Part shown: piece by piece, positions 45,333 to 53,313 of the stretch | Numbering within the stretch: position 1 is the stretch's first letter | How the letters are laid out: every line of letters begins with the position of its first letter | Position numbers and translations under genes: made by a program | NCBI RefSeq assembly: GCF_003814745.1 | Contig: NZ_RKRD01000001.1 | Location: forward strand, 1,178,001-1,242,000 | Length of the DNA stretch: 64,000 bases | Direction of reading: 5' to 3' | Source of the DNA: Hydrogenoanaerobacterium saccharovorans | GTDB lineage: Bacteria; Bacillota; Clostridia; Oscillospirales; Ruminococcaceae | The notes under the pieces: generated by a model | What the model was told of the DNA's origin: nothing | The model's database searches: none | Seen by the model: only the letters and a program-made list of their open reading frames with translations

Positions 45333-47003
45333 GTGAACGAATTAATTTCCATAACAGTGGGCAAGCAGCTTGAAAAAGTGGCAAGAGAATATCCAAACGC
45401 TCAGGCAATCAAATACACCGATAGGGATTACACGCGCACCTGGAAAGAATTTAACGAAGAGTGCGACAAGGCAGCCAAAGGTCTTCTTGCACTGGGAATA
45501 CGCAAAGGCGATAAAGTAGCAATCTGGGCAACCAATGTGCCCGAATGGCTCATTATTTTGTTTGCTACGGCTAAAATTGGTGCAATTTTGGTTACTGTCA
45601 ATACCAATTACAAAGAGTTTGAGCTTGAATATTTGCTGCGTCAATCGGATACCAAGGCTTTGATTTTAATCGATGGATTTAAGGATGCAGATTATATTGG
45701 CATTATCAATCAGATTTGCCCCACACTGGCAAGCTGTGCCCCGGGGCAATACAAAGACCAGATGCTACCGTTTTTAACAACGGTTATTTATGCGGGCAGT
45801 AAAAAAGAAGCACCCGCAGGTATGCTGCATTGGAATGAACTGTTTCATGTCTGCGAAAAAATAAGCGACGACAGTTTGTATATGATTGGTGATGCGCTCG
45901 ACCCGCAGGATGTCATCAACATGCAGTACACTTCAGGTACTACCGGCTTTCCCAAAGGCGTTATGCTTACTCATTATAACATCATCAACAACGGTAAATC
46001 GATTGGCGACTGTATGAAATTTACCCATGACGATAAGCTGTGCATTACGGTTCCATTTTTTCATTGTTTTGGTTTGGTGCTTGCAATTATGGCTTGTCTG
46101 ACGCATTCCTCTTCTATGGTTCCCATCGATGCATACAGCCCCATCAAGGTAATGAATGCCCTGCAAAACGAACAGTGTACCGCTTTTCACGGTGTGCCTA
46201 CAATGTATATCGGTATGTTGCAGCATCCCGAGTTCAGAAACTTTCGGTTTCCGCGTCTGCGCACCGGTATTATGGCGGGTTCGCCATGCCCGGTTAAAGT
46301 AATGCAGCAGGTCGTGGATGAAATGGGTATGCATGAAATTACAATTGCTTACGGTCAAACAGAAGCATCACCCGTATGCACGATGACAACCACAAACGAT
46401 TCGTTAGAGCATCGTGTTTCCACCGTTGGCAAAACAATGCCGTTTGTAGAAGCAAAAATTATTGACCCTGAAACGGGAGAAGCGTTGCCGTACAATACCC
46501 CCGGCGAGTTTTGTTCGCGCGGATACAATACCATGAGAGGGTATTACAAAATGCAGGAGGCGACGGCGCAGGCAATTGATAAAGACGGTTGGCTGCATAC
46601 TGGTGACATTGCCACAATGGATGAGCAGGGATATTTTAAAATTACAGGACGAATCAAAGACATGATTATCCGCGGCGGCGAGAATATTTATCCCAAAGAA
46701 ATTGAAGAGTTTCTCTACACACATCCTGCTGTTTCAGACGTACAGGTGATTGGCGTACCAAGTACCCGCTACGGCGAAGAAATTATGGCGTGCATTATTT
46801 TAAAAGAACATGCAACTGTCACCGAAGACGAAGTGAAAGAATATGTGTGCTCTCATATGGCGCGTCATAAGGTGCCGAGTTATGTGTGCTTTATGGATAA
46901 TTTCCCCATGACGGCGAGCGGCAAAATACAAAAGTTTAAAATGCGCGAAAACGCTATAGAATTGCTGGATTTGCAAAATGCAGCAGCCATTGAAACCGCT
47001 TAA
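45333..47003 (+). CDS. AMP-forming acyl-CoA ligase
   Basis: A 556-residue ANL-superfamily enzyme that activates a carboxylic acid to its CoA thioester through an acyl-AMP. It shows the P-loop-like Y-T-S-G-T-T-G-F-P-K-G (~206-216), Y-G-Q-T-E-A-S-P, the G-W-L-H-T-G-D core and the C-terminal catalytic G-K-I-Q-K-F-K with its Lys. It is closest in style to medium/long-chain fatty acyl-CoA synthetases (FadD/ACSF2 group). The substrate is unknown; control by an apparent Leu T-box points towards branched-chain acids from leucine. GTG 45333 is 8 bases from AGGAGG. Confidence 0.92.
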   Translation: MNELISITVGKQLEKVAREYPNAQAIKYTDRDYTRTWKEFNEECDKAAKGLLALGIRKGDKVAIWATNVPEWLIILFATAKIGAILVTVNTNYKEFELEYLLRQSDTKALILIDGFKDADYIGIINQICPTLASCAPGQYKDQMLPFLTTVIYAGSKKEAPAGMLHWNELFHVCEKISDDSLYMIGDALDPQDVINMQYTSGTTGFPKGVMLTHYNIINNGKSIGDCMKFTHDDKLCITVPFFHCFGLVLAIMACLTHSSSMVPIDAYSPIKVMNALQNEQCTAFHGVPTMYIGMLQHPEFRNFRFPRLRTGIMAGSPCPVKVMQQVVDEMGMHEITIAYGQTEASPVCTMTTTNDSLEHRVSTVGKTMPFVEAKIIDPETGEALPYNTPGEFCSRGYNTMRGYYKMQEATAQAIDKDGWLHTGDIATMDEQGYFKITGRIKDMIIRGGENIYPKEIEEFLYTHPAVSDVQVIGVPSTRYGEEIMACIILKEHATVTEDEVKEYVCSHMARHKVPSYVCFMDNFPMTASGKIQKFKMRENAIELLDLQNAAAIETA

Positions 47004-47070
47004 TTTAATAATTTGTGCAAATTACACGTTAATTTTATTAAAACACTCTTCTGATTATAGTGATTCATAG

Positions 47071-47100
47071 TTGGCAAAAATTTTGAGAAAATGGTATACT
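47071..47100 (+). promoter_or_regulatory. promoter of the PASTA pseudokinase gene
   Basis: TTGGCA (47071-47076), 18 bases, TATACT (47095-47100). Confidence 0.65.
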
Positions 47101-47184
47101 ATTAAAATAGGTTACTTCTACTTAATTTTTGAATTTTTTACGAATAAACTACTATGATATAGAAATTACTCTACAATCGGGAGT

Positions 47185-48846
47185 GTGAATAAATTGACAA
47201 ACAGTGATAAGCAGAAGCTTTGCATGGGATGTATGTCCGCTATGACCAACGAGGGGAGATGCCCCCATTGTGGATTTCAGAGCAGAAAAAGTTTCAGCAG
47301 AGAGTTTTTGCCGCCGCGCACCGAGCTCGTTGGGCGTTACCTCGTAGGTAACTTGCAAAGGCATAACGGTGAAGGAGCATTTTACATTGGTTATGACCTA
47401 GAAGAAGATCTAAAAGTTATTATCAGCGAATATCTGCCGCGTACACTGGCAAACCGAAATGAATCGGACGGCAGTGTAACCGTAAAATATGGCAAAGAGG
47501 CACAGTTTAAAGCCTTGCTGGATGATTTTATTGAAAATGCAAGGCTTATACGTGAGGTTTGCCAAAAAGCAACCGGAATTATGCCGGTACTTGATATTTT
47601 TACCGAGCGCGGTACCGCTTATGTAATTTATCGCTACATACAAGCGGTGCCTTTGGCAGAATACCTTCTTGAAAACGGCGGAGAAATTAGTTGGGCACAG
47701 GCTAAGTCAATAATTATGCCGTTGCTCAAATCCATTTCGGCATTGCATCAAAAGGGAGCAATCCATCGCGGAATATCACCCGAGACCTTGTTGGTAGACA
47801 GCAAAGGCAAACTGTGGTTAACCGGCTTAAGCGTTTCTGCATTGCGTACAGGTTACAGTGAACTGGATTGTGAATTGTTTGATGGATATTCAGCCCCGGA
47901 GCAATATACTGCAAACGGTTGGCAGGGTACATGGACGGATGTATACGCTGCAGGTGCCATTCTTTACCGGCTGCTTACCGGAACTTTGCCTGTATCTGCA
48001 GAAATACGTAAGCAAAAAGATTCGCTGTATCCTGCAAATATGCTCAACCATTCTATACCCGAGAACGTTTCGGATGCTATTGACGGCGCGATGCTGGTGG
48101 CAGTAGAAAAACGTACACAAAATATCGATAAATTAATTGCTGACCTGCTCGAAACAGTAGACTCCAATACGGCTGTATTTGATGCCAAGGACTATATAAA
48201 AACTCCAAGTTCGACTAAAACTAAACGCAAGATGCCTTTTCCTTTGCGTGTGATGCTTTATACATCCGTTGGGCTAGGTGCTGTTATTGTGATTGTCTAT
48301 TTTACACTAATCAAACCTTCCATTAGCAATTCTTCTGAATCCGTTTCTTCTTCTGATATAGTAACATCAGATTTAACAGAAGAATCGGAGCCTAAGGATA
48401 TAGGGATACCTGATTTTACAGGCCAGTTTGTTCAAAAAGTGGAGACTAACTCTGAGTATAAACTCAAATATGAGTTTAAGATTGAACATAAGTATAACGA
48501 GAACGATGTTCCACCGGGTGTAATTTACAACCAGTCGCCTTCTGCAGGCACCCCAATGCTTAACAAAGGGACTGTGATTTTGTATGTCAGCAAGGGTTCA
48601 CAGATTACGAAGATGCCTTTTCTGATTGGAAGCACGCTCGAGCTTGCTTTGCGTACTCTCGAAAGTATGAATATTTATTACGATGTCATAACAGAAGAAG
48701 ATGAAACAAAAGACCCGGGCTTGGTAATTAAAACAAGTATCGAGCCGGGTGGAGATGTAGCAAAAGAAAAAGATGTGGTATATATCTACGTTAATAAAAA
48801 GCCGGAGGAATCAACAGAATCCTCCGAAGAAATAAATTACCAGTGA
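47185..48846 (+). CDS. membrane PASTA protein with zinc ribbon and degenerate kinase domain (predicted pseudokinase)
   Basis: A 553-residue protein: zinc ribbon (Cys13, Cys16, Cys26, Cys29), a serine/threonine kinase-fold domain (~50-325), one membrane segment (~350-372) and two extracellular PASTA repeats (~398-545). The fold is clear (G-Y-S-A-P-E-Q-Y; W-T-D-V-Y-A-A-G-A-I-L-Y), but the beta-3 Lys position reads V-I-I-S81, the catalytic loop is H194-R-G196 instead of H-R-D, the Asn is Thr201, and L-T-G-L-S (212-216) replaces the DFG region. Catalysis is therefore unlikely. PASTA repeats usually bind peptidoglycan. GTG 47185 sits too close to GGGAG; TTG 47194, 10 bases away, may be the true start. 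Confidence 0.9.
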   Translation: MNKLTNSDKQKLCMGCMSAMTNEGRCPHCGFQSRKSFSREFLPPRTELVGRYLVGNLQRHNGEGAFYIGYDLEEDLKVIISEYLPRTLANRNESDGSVTVKYGKEAQFKALLDDFIENARLIREVCQKATGIMPVLDIFTERGTAYVIYRYIQAVPLAEYLLENGGEISWAQAKSIIMPLLKSISALHQKGAIHRGISPETLLVDSKGKLWLTGLSVSALRTGYSELDCELFDGYSAPEQYTANGWQGTWTDVYAAGAILYRLLTGTLPVSAEIRKQKDSLYPANMLNHSIPENVSDAIDGAMLVAVEKRTQNIDKLIADLLETVDSNTAVFDAKDYIKTPSSTKTKRKMPFPLRVMLYTSVGLGAVIVIVYFTLIKPSISNSSESVSSSDIVTSDLTEESEPKDIGIPDFTGQFVQKVETNSEYKLKYEFKIEHKYNENDVPPGVIYNQSPSAGTPMLNKGTVILYVSKGSQITKMPFLIGSTLELALRTLESMNIYYDVITEEDETKDPGLVIKTSIEPGGDVAKEKDVVYIYVNKKPEESTESSEEINYQ

Positions 48847-48871
48847 TGAATAAATACAGGAGGGATTCCCT

Positions 48872-49681
48872 ATGAAATTAGCGTTTTCAACGCTAGGCTG
48901 CCCTGGGTGGTCTTGGAATGAAATTTTTGCAACCGCAAAGGATTTAGGTTTGGATGGCATAGAAGTTAGAGGTGTAGGCAAAGAGATGTATGCCCCTAAG
49001 GCAAAACCATTTTTGCCCGAAAATATCAATACAACCATTGAAAAAAGCAAAAATGGGAATATTGAAATTTGTATGCTCACATCGGGTGCAACCCTTGGTA
49101 TAGGCAATGGAGAAGAAGCAATGAGCGAGGCAAAAGAATATGTTGACCTTGCTGCAAAGCTTGGCGTAAAATACATCCGCGTAATGATAGCCAATCATCC
49201 TGAGCCAATGGAGGGCGAAAATTTAAAGCAGGGCAAGCTGTTGTACCAGCAGCTTTGCGAATATGCAGCTACAAAAAATGTTTCACCGCTGATTGAAACC
49301 AATGGTGAGCTCGCGAATTCTGAGGTAATGCGCGAGTTTATGAGCGGAATTTCTGCCGAAAACGCAGGTGTACTGTGGGATATTCACCACCCTTACCGTT
49401 TTTTTGAGGAGACTCCTGCTGAAACTTACGAGAATATAGGGCGGTGGGTAAGGTATATTCACGTCAAAGATTCTATCGGTGATGCAAACGACGTGCAGTA
49501 TCGCATGATGGGTTACGGTAATGTACCTGTTTTAGATACATTGAAAATACTAAACGATAATGGTTACAATGGCTATGTTACCCTTGAGTGGGTAAAACGG
49601 TGGAACCCCGATCTTCAGGAGCCAGGGATTGTGTTTTCTCATTTCGTAAATTACATGCGTTGTCTTTTTAATCAGCTGTAA
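48872..49681 (+). CDS. sugar phosphate isomerase/epimerase-family TIM-barrel protein
   Basis: A 269-residue xylose isomerase-like (AP endonuclease 2 superfamily) protein. Metal-site residues are visible in E-T-N-G-E (~147), W-D-I-H-H-P (~169), H-V-K-D (~194) and T-L-E-W-V (~235). Family members isomerise or epimerise keto-sugars and inositols; the substrate here is not evident. It starts 25 bases after the pseudokinase gene with AGGAGG, so the two are probably co-transcribed. Confidence 0.87.
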   Translation: MKLAFSTLGCPGWSWNEIFATAKDLGLDGIEVRGVGKEMYAPKAKPFLPENINTTIEKSKNGNIEICMLTSGATLGIGNGEEAMSEAKEYVDLAAKLGVKYIRVMIANHPEPMEGENLKQGKLLYQQLCEYAATKNVSPLIETNGELANSEVMREFMSGISAENAGVLWDIHHPYRFFEETPAETYENIGRWVRYIHVKDSIGDANDVQYRMMGYGNVPVLDTLKILNDNGYNGYVTLEWVKRWNPDLQEPGIVFSHFVNYMRCLFNQL

Positions 49682-49765
49682 TTCCTCTTACAACTACATA
49701 AATAGGTTATACCGTTTGCTTTCGTCAATAGAAATAGAACAACATATTGTGTACCTAGTTATATG

Positions 49766-49800
49766 CAATCATACCACGTGCAAAGGACGTGGTATGATTG
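49766..49800 (+). repeat. perfect 14-bp inverted repeat, no T tract
   Basis: CAATCATACCACGT and ACGTGGTATGATTG around gcaaagg. The 12-mer ACGTGGTATGAT occurs again at 53171-53182 inside another palindrome. Confidence 0.7.
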
Positions 49801-49848
49801 ACAGCCCTATAAGTGCATAATACCAGCAGCGTCTTAAGACGCTCAATG

Positions 49849-49882
49849 AGTAACGCCAACCGCACTTTGGCGTTACTTTTTA
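49849..49882 (+). terminator. plus-strand terminator 170 bases after the isomerase gene
   Basis: AGTAACGCCAA-ccgcact-TTGGCGTTACT plus T run. Confidence 0.9.
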
Positions 49883-49973
49883 TATTTCTTCTATATGTGT
49901 TTAAAGGGATCTTCGTACTCTTTAAAGCACTTTTTCAATCCCCACGTGCATAGCACATGGTTGCTTATACAAC

Positions 49974-50010
49974 AAAAAAGGGTCATCTGCAAAAGCAGAT
50001 GACCCTTTTA
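49974..50010 (-). terminator. terminator of rpsF-ssb-rpsR
   Basis: AAGGGTCATCTGC-aaaa-GCAGATGACCCTT; the A run at 49974-49979 reads as the T tract on the minus strand. T residues on the other side may allow bidirectional use. Confidence 0.93.
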
Positions 50011-50026
50011 ATAATAAATATCTTTA

Positions 50027-50278
50027 TTATTCGCTTACATAAGGCAGCATAGCAAGGTGACGAGCACGTTTGATAGCTACAGTAAGCATACGCTGATGAT
50101 GAGCACAAGTGCCTGTAACTCTACGAGGTACAATTTTAGCTCTTTCAGAAAGATACTTTCTAAGTTCAGCAACGTCTTTATAGCTGATATTTTCAGCTTT
50201 TCTCTGGCAGAACGCACAAACCTTTTTGCGGCCTTTTCTCATGCGATTGCCTCTTTCAGGTCTCTCATTTCTTTCCAC
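50027..50278 (-). CDS. rpsR: 30S ribosomal protein S18
   Basis: S18 (83 residues) binds 16S rRNA in the platform as a pair with S6. The basic N-terminus is followed by K-V-C-A-F-C, I-S-Y-K-D-V-A-E-L-R-K-Y, K-I-V-P-R-R-V-T-G-T and H-Q-R-M-L-T-V-A-I-K-R-A-R, all signature stretches. It is the last gene of the standard rpsF-ssb-rpsR operon. Confidence 0.98.
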   Translation of the reverse strand: MERNERPERGNRMRKGRKKVCAFCQRKAENISYKDVAELRKYLSERAKIVPRRVTGTCAHHQRMLTVAIKRARHLAMLPYVSE

Positions 50279-50328
50279 GGTACAAACCTCCTTTAAAATA
50301 GGTTACGCTGTTACAAAATCACATTAAA

Positions 50329-50775
50329 CTAGAAGGGAAGATCGTCGTATCCGTCAACCTCTTGAAAATCCCCAACATCGCCGCTGGAATAAGCCACACC
50401 GCTATCGGTATGCGCAGAAGATGGTTCAGGCGCAGAATAGCTTGATGTACCCTCGTTTTTGGCAGCGCCTTCAACAAAGTTTACATTGTCGCAAACAACA
50501 TCGGTTGCTCTGCGTTTAATGCCTTGCTTATCTTCATAGCTGCGCACTTGCAATCTACCCTCAACAAGAATAGGTTTGCCCTTGTTAAAATATTTGCAGA
50601 CAAACTCTGCAGTATTTCTCCAAGCAACGCAATCGATAAAATCGGCTTGTCTTTCTGCACCCTTAACAAAAGGGCGATTTACAGCAACAGTAAAGGATGC
50701 CACAGAGATATTATTTTGGGTTTGACGAAGTTCGGGGTCAGCCGTCAGTCTGCCAAGCAGCAGTACTTTATTCAC
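50329..50775 (-). CDS. ssb: single-stranded DNA-binding protein
   Basis: SSB (148 residues): an N-terminal OB fold (M-N-K-V-L-L-L-G-R-L-T-A-D-P-E-L-R, ~1-105), a Ser/Ala/Glu-rich linker and the acidic tip D-D-L-P-F that recruits replication and repair proteins. Its place between rpsF and rpsR marks it as the main housekeeping SSB. Confidence 0.98.
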   Translation of the reverse strand: MNKVLLLGRLTADPELRQTQNNISVASFTVAVNRPFVKGAERQADFIDCVAWRNTAEFVCKYFNKGKPILVEGRLQVRSYEDKQGIKRRATDVVCDNVNFVEGAAKNEGTSSYSAPEPSSAHTDSGVAYSSGDVGDFQEVDGYDDLPF

Positions 50776-50797
50776 TTAACACACCGTCCTTTAATAA

Positions 50798-51094
50798 TTA
50801 TTGCTCGTTCGCAACGATAAGAGAGCGAAGAACACCGTCTGTGATTTTGTACACACGATCGAGCTCAGCAGGGAATTCGGGAGCAGCAGTAAAGTTTACT
50901 ACGTAGTAGTAACCCTCTGTTTCATCCTGAATTGGGTAAGCAAGCTTACGTTTGCCCCAATCAGCCTCGCTGTCGATAGTACCGTTTTCGCTGATCAATG
51001 TTTTGAATTTCTCTACGAGAGCGGCAACAGCCTCATCACCGTTTTTTGTGTTGAAGATTGCAACAGTCTCGTAGCTCAGGGTTGTGTTTGCCAT
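50798..51094 (-). CDS. rpsF: 30S ribosomal protein S6
   Basis: S6 (98 residues), partner of S18 in the 30S platform: M-A-N-T-T-L-S-Y-E-T-V-A-I-F at the start and K-R-K-L-A-Y-P-I plus G-Y-Y-Y-V-V-N-F later. ATG at 51094 follows AAGGAGGTG; the longer frame from 51118 runs back through that site. It heads the operon. Confidence 0.97.
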   Translation of the reverse strand: MANTTLSYETVAIFNTKNGDEAVAALVEKFKTLISENGTIDSEADWGKRKLAYPIQDETEGYYYVVNFTAAPEFPAELDRVYKITDGVLRSLIVANEQ

Positions 51095-51121
51095 GTAAAT
51101 ACACCTCCTTATGGACATTAG

Positions 51122-51138
51122 GCCCTGCGAAGCAGGGC
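51122..51138 (-). promoter_or_regulatory. GC-rich triloop hairpin in the rpsF leader
   Basis: GCCCTGC-ttc-GCAGGGC (minus-strand reading), ~15 bases before the ribosome binding site. S6-S18 is known to bind leader hairpins of this operon in many bacteria; I could not confirm the required bulge. Confidence 0.45.
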
Positions 51139-51190
51139 AAGGATAGTTAGGCCGTACCCATGTTGTACAAGGGCGGACAATAACAGAATG

Positions 51191-51219
51191 ATTATAACAG
51201 AGCTGAGCTGTAAAGTCAA
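51191..51219 (-). promoter_or_regulatory. sigma-A promoter of rpsF-ssb-rpsR
   Basis: On the minus strand: TTGACT (51219-51214), 17 bases, TATAAT (51196-51191). Confidence 0.85.
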
Positions 51220-51220
51220 G

Positions 51221-52096
51221 TTAAATGCCATATTTTTTACAGATTTCTGCCAGATAACTGCGAAAATCGTCACCCACCTCGGGATGTTTCAGCCCTACTT
51301 CAACAATTGCTTGTAAAATACCAAGTTTGTTGCCCATATCATAGCGCGTACCCTCGTATTCTACACCAATCATACCCTCTATTACTGCAAGCTCACGCAT
51401 TGCATCGGTCAGCTGAATCTCACCGCCAGCCCCCGGCTTAAGATGCTCAAGTATGGGGAAAATCTTCGGTGGAAGGATACACCTGCCTAAAATTGCATAG
51501 TTCGAAAAAAGTTGTTCTCTGCGGGGTTTTTCAATCATATCGGTTACACTGTATCGGTTGCCTTCGAGATGTTTGGTTTTAAGTGAGCAATATTTTAAAA
51601 TTTGTTCGGTAGGTACCTCTTTAATACCCACAACACCGCTTCCATATTGCTCGTAAGCGTCGCAAAGCTGGCCGCAGGCAGGCTTTTCACCAATAATCAC
51701 ATCATCGCCATACAGCACTGCAAACGGGTCGTTGCCCACAAAAGCTTTGGCACAGTAAACAGCATGTCCAAGCCCTTTGGTTTCTTTTTGCCGGATATAT
51801 TGTATATTGGCGAGGTTTGAAATCGCGACCATTTCTTCGTAAACTTTTTCTTTTCCTGAATTGAGCAATTTATGTTCTAATTCCGGTGCACGGTCAAAAT
51901 GGTCTTCTACAGTGGTTTTGCCGCGGCTGGTGATGATTAGAATATCTTCTATACCCGATTTTACTGCTTCTTCCACAATATACTGGATTGCAGGCTTGTC
52001 CACTATGGGCAGCATTTCTTTTGGCATTGCCTTCGAAGCGGGTAGTACGCGTGTGCCAAGGCCAGCAGCTGGGATGACAGCTTTTTTTATTTTCAC
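51221..52096 (-). CDS. galU: UTP-glucose-1-phosphate uridylyltransferase
   Basis: GalU (291 residues) makes UDP-glucose from UTP and glucose-1-phosphate. It shows K-A-V-I-P-A-A-G-L-G-T-R (nucleotide-binding), P-K-E-M-L-P-I-V-D-K-P, L-Y-G-D-D-V-I and V-E-K-P-type segments. UDP-glucose would be the donor of the glucan synthase at 2846. GTG 52096 is 8 bases from AGGAGG; the frame open to 52174 enters the upstream gene. It follows the RING-like protein gene by 26 bases. Confidence 0.95.
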   Translation of the reverse strand: MKIKKAVIPAAGLGTRVLPASKAMPKEMLPIVDKPAIQYIVEEAVKSGIEDILIITSRGKTTVEDHFDRAPELEHKLLNSGKEKVYEEMVAISNLANIQYIRQKETKGLGHAVYCAKAFVGNDPFAVLYGDDVIIGEKPACGQLCDAYEQYGSGVVGIKEVPTEQILKYCSLKTKHLEGNRYSVTDMIEKPRREQLFSNYAILGRCILPPKIFPILEHLKPGAGGEIQLTDAMRELAVIEGMIGVEYEGTRYDMGNKLGILQAIVEVGLKHPEVGDDFRSYLAEICKKYGI

Positions 52097-52122
52097 ATCA
52101 ATTTCCTCCTGATAAAAATAGC

Positions 52123-53145
52123 TTAAAATAAGTTGTAGGTTGTAAGCAACAGTGCATAATAAACAAAATAACATATAAACAGTAAAGCTGCAACTGCTAC
52201 AACCAATACCTTGTTGGTTCTACCGCTAACTGCAAGCGCTTGTGCGTATTCACTTTCGGGTCTGCCGTCATAATCTTTTTTAATATCGCTTATTCGTTTT
52301 AAAACAAAGCGAAAGTAAAGTTTATTGGCAAAAAAGCCGCTGAACAGGCATACTATAAGGTAGATATAATGCAGTATGTTCGAAACCACCAACAGATTGC
52401 TGTAAGGTGTCAGGTCAATGGGAGGTGCATTTAAAATCAATAAATTTTGCAAAATATCGGGGAACAAATAGTAAACCAGCAAAAGATTTGGTAACATGCT
52501 CAGTATAAACAACGATAAAAGTACGGTTCCTGCTTTGTACATTTTGCGGTTGAAGTAGTAGAAAAAGTTAAAAATAATAGCCGAAAAGTTTACACTGATC
52601 GAGTGCTTTGCCATATCAAACAGCTTAAAACGCGGCAGATAATAAAACGTATTTTCACCAATAAATTGCGCAATCTCTTTTACAGTAACACCGTTGATTT
52701 TATCTTCTGGTGCAATACCGAACTGTGCAGCACTTTGGGCTTGCTGGGCGTTTAAATTTACTTGATAGTCGCCCTGAGACTGAAAATTCCTTTGATAATC
52801 AGGTGTCTGCTGCGGCGGTACAGAGATGCCCAGTTTCATACCGCAACTGCGGCAGAATATGCTGCCTGCTTCATTGGCACTGTTGCATCGCGGGCACAAA
52901 AACAAATTTCCGGCTTGTTCGTCTGTTTGAGTTGCCTCTGGCTGAAAAGACGAATTTGCATTTTCATGATTTGGATTTTTCCAGACAAAGCCTTGTGTAT
53001 GTTGTTCTGAAAGAGCACAGTGTCCGAGCTCGCGGTAACAGTCTCTGTGATGGGGTGCTCCGCACTCGGGGCATACCACGACATCATCTTTTTTAGTAAA
53101 AACTTTGCCGCATATAGGGCAGGGAACACCATTGTATTTATTCAT
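52123..53145 (-). CDS. membrane protein with RING-like finger and zinc ribbon
   Basis: A 340-residue protein. The N-terminal Cys/His cluster Cys9-x2-Cys12, Cys25-x2-Cys28, His32/His33, Cys36, Cys43 matches the prokaryotic RING finger family 1 pattern. A second zinc ribbon (C-P-R-C ... C-R-S-C, ~82-105) follows, then a Gln-rich linker and three to four membrane segments in the C-terminal half. Function unknown; ubiquitin ligase activity should not be assumed. It is upstream of galU and probably co-transcribed with it. Confidence 0.82.
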   Translation of the reverse strand: MNKYNGVPCPICGKVFTKKDDVVVCPECGAPHHRDCYRELGHCALSEQHTQGFVWKNPNHENANSSFQPEATQTDEQAGNLFLCPRCNSANEAGSIFCRSCGMKLGISVPPQQTPDYQRNFQSQGDYQVNLNAQQAQSAAQFGIAPEDKINGVTVKEIAQFIGENTFYYLPRFKLFDMAKHSISVNFSAIIFNFFYYFNRKMYKAGTVLLSLFILSMLPNLLLVYYLFPDILQNLLILNAPPIDLTPYSNLLVVSNILHYIYLIVCLFSGFFANKLYFRFVLKRISDIKKDYDGRPESEYAQALAVSGRTNKVLVVAVAALLFICYFVYYALLLTTYNLF

Positions 53146-53172
53146 CGGTCAGTTTACCTCCATTTTGCAAAC

Positions 53173-53187
53173 GTGGTATGATACCAC
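53173..53187. repeat. 15-base palindrome upstream of the RING-like gene
   Basis: GTGGTAT-g-ATACCAC, about 28 bases before the RING-like start, could be an operator. It contains part of the 12-mer shared with 49787-49798. Confidence 0.5.
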
Positions 53188-53249
53188 ATAAAACCAATAG
53201 TATTATTATAATATATTCTATAAAAAAAACCAATAACAAAACAAATGAG

Positions 53250-53278
53250 TTTACAAATGTTCACAGATAAGTTAAAAT
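53250..53278 (+). promoter_or_regulatory. sigma-A promoter of prfB
   Basis: TTTACA (53250-53255), 17 bases, TAAAAT (53273-53278). Confidence 0.7.
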
Positions 53279-53313
53279 TGAAAGGATAAATACTTGTGTT
53301 GAAGGTGAGATAA

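Larger units (their letters stand above)
49682..50026. other. 345-base intergenic region with several inverted repeats
   Basis: No gene seen. It holds a perfect 14-bp inverted repeat (49766-49779 / 49787-49800, 7-base loop), a 16-base palindrome AGCGTCTTAAGACGCT (49828-49843), a T-tailed terminator (49849-49882), the triloop stem GTGC-ata-GCAC (49946-49956) and the minus-strand rpsR terminator. A small RNA between the 14-bp repeat and the terminator is possible. Confidence 0.5.
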
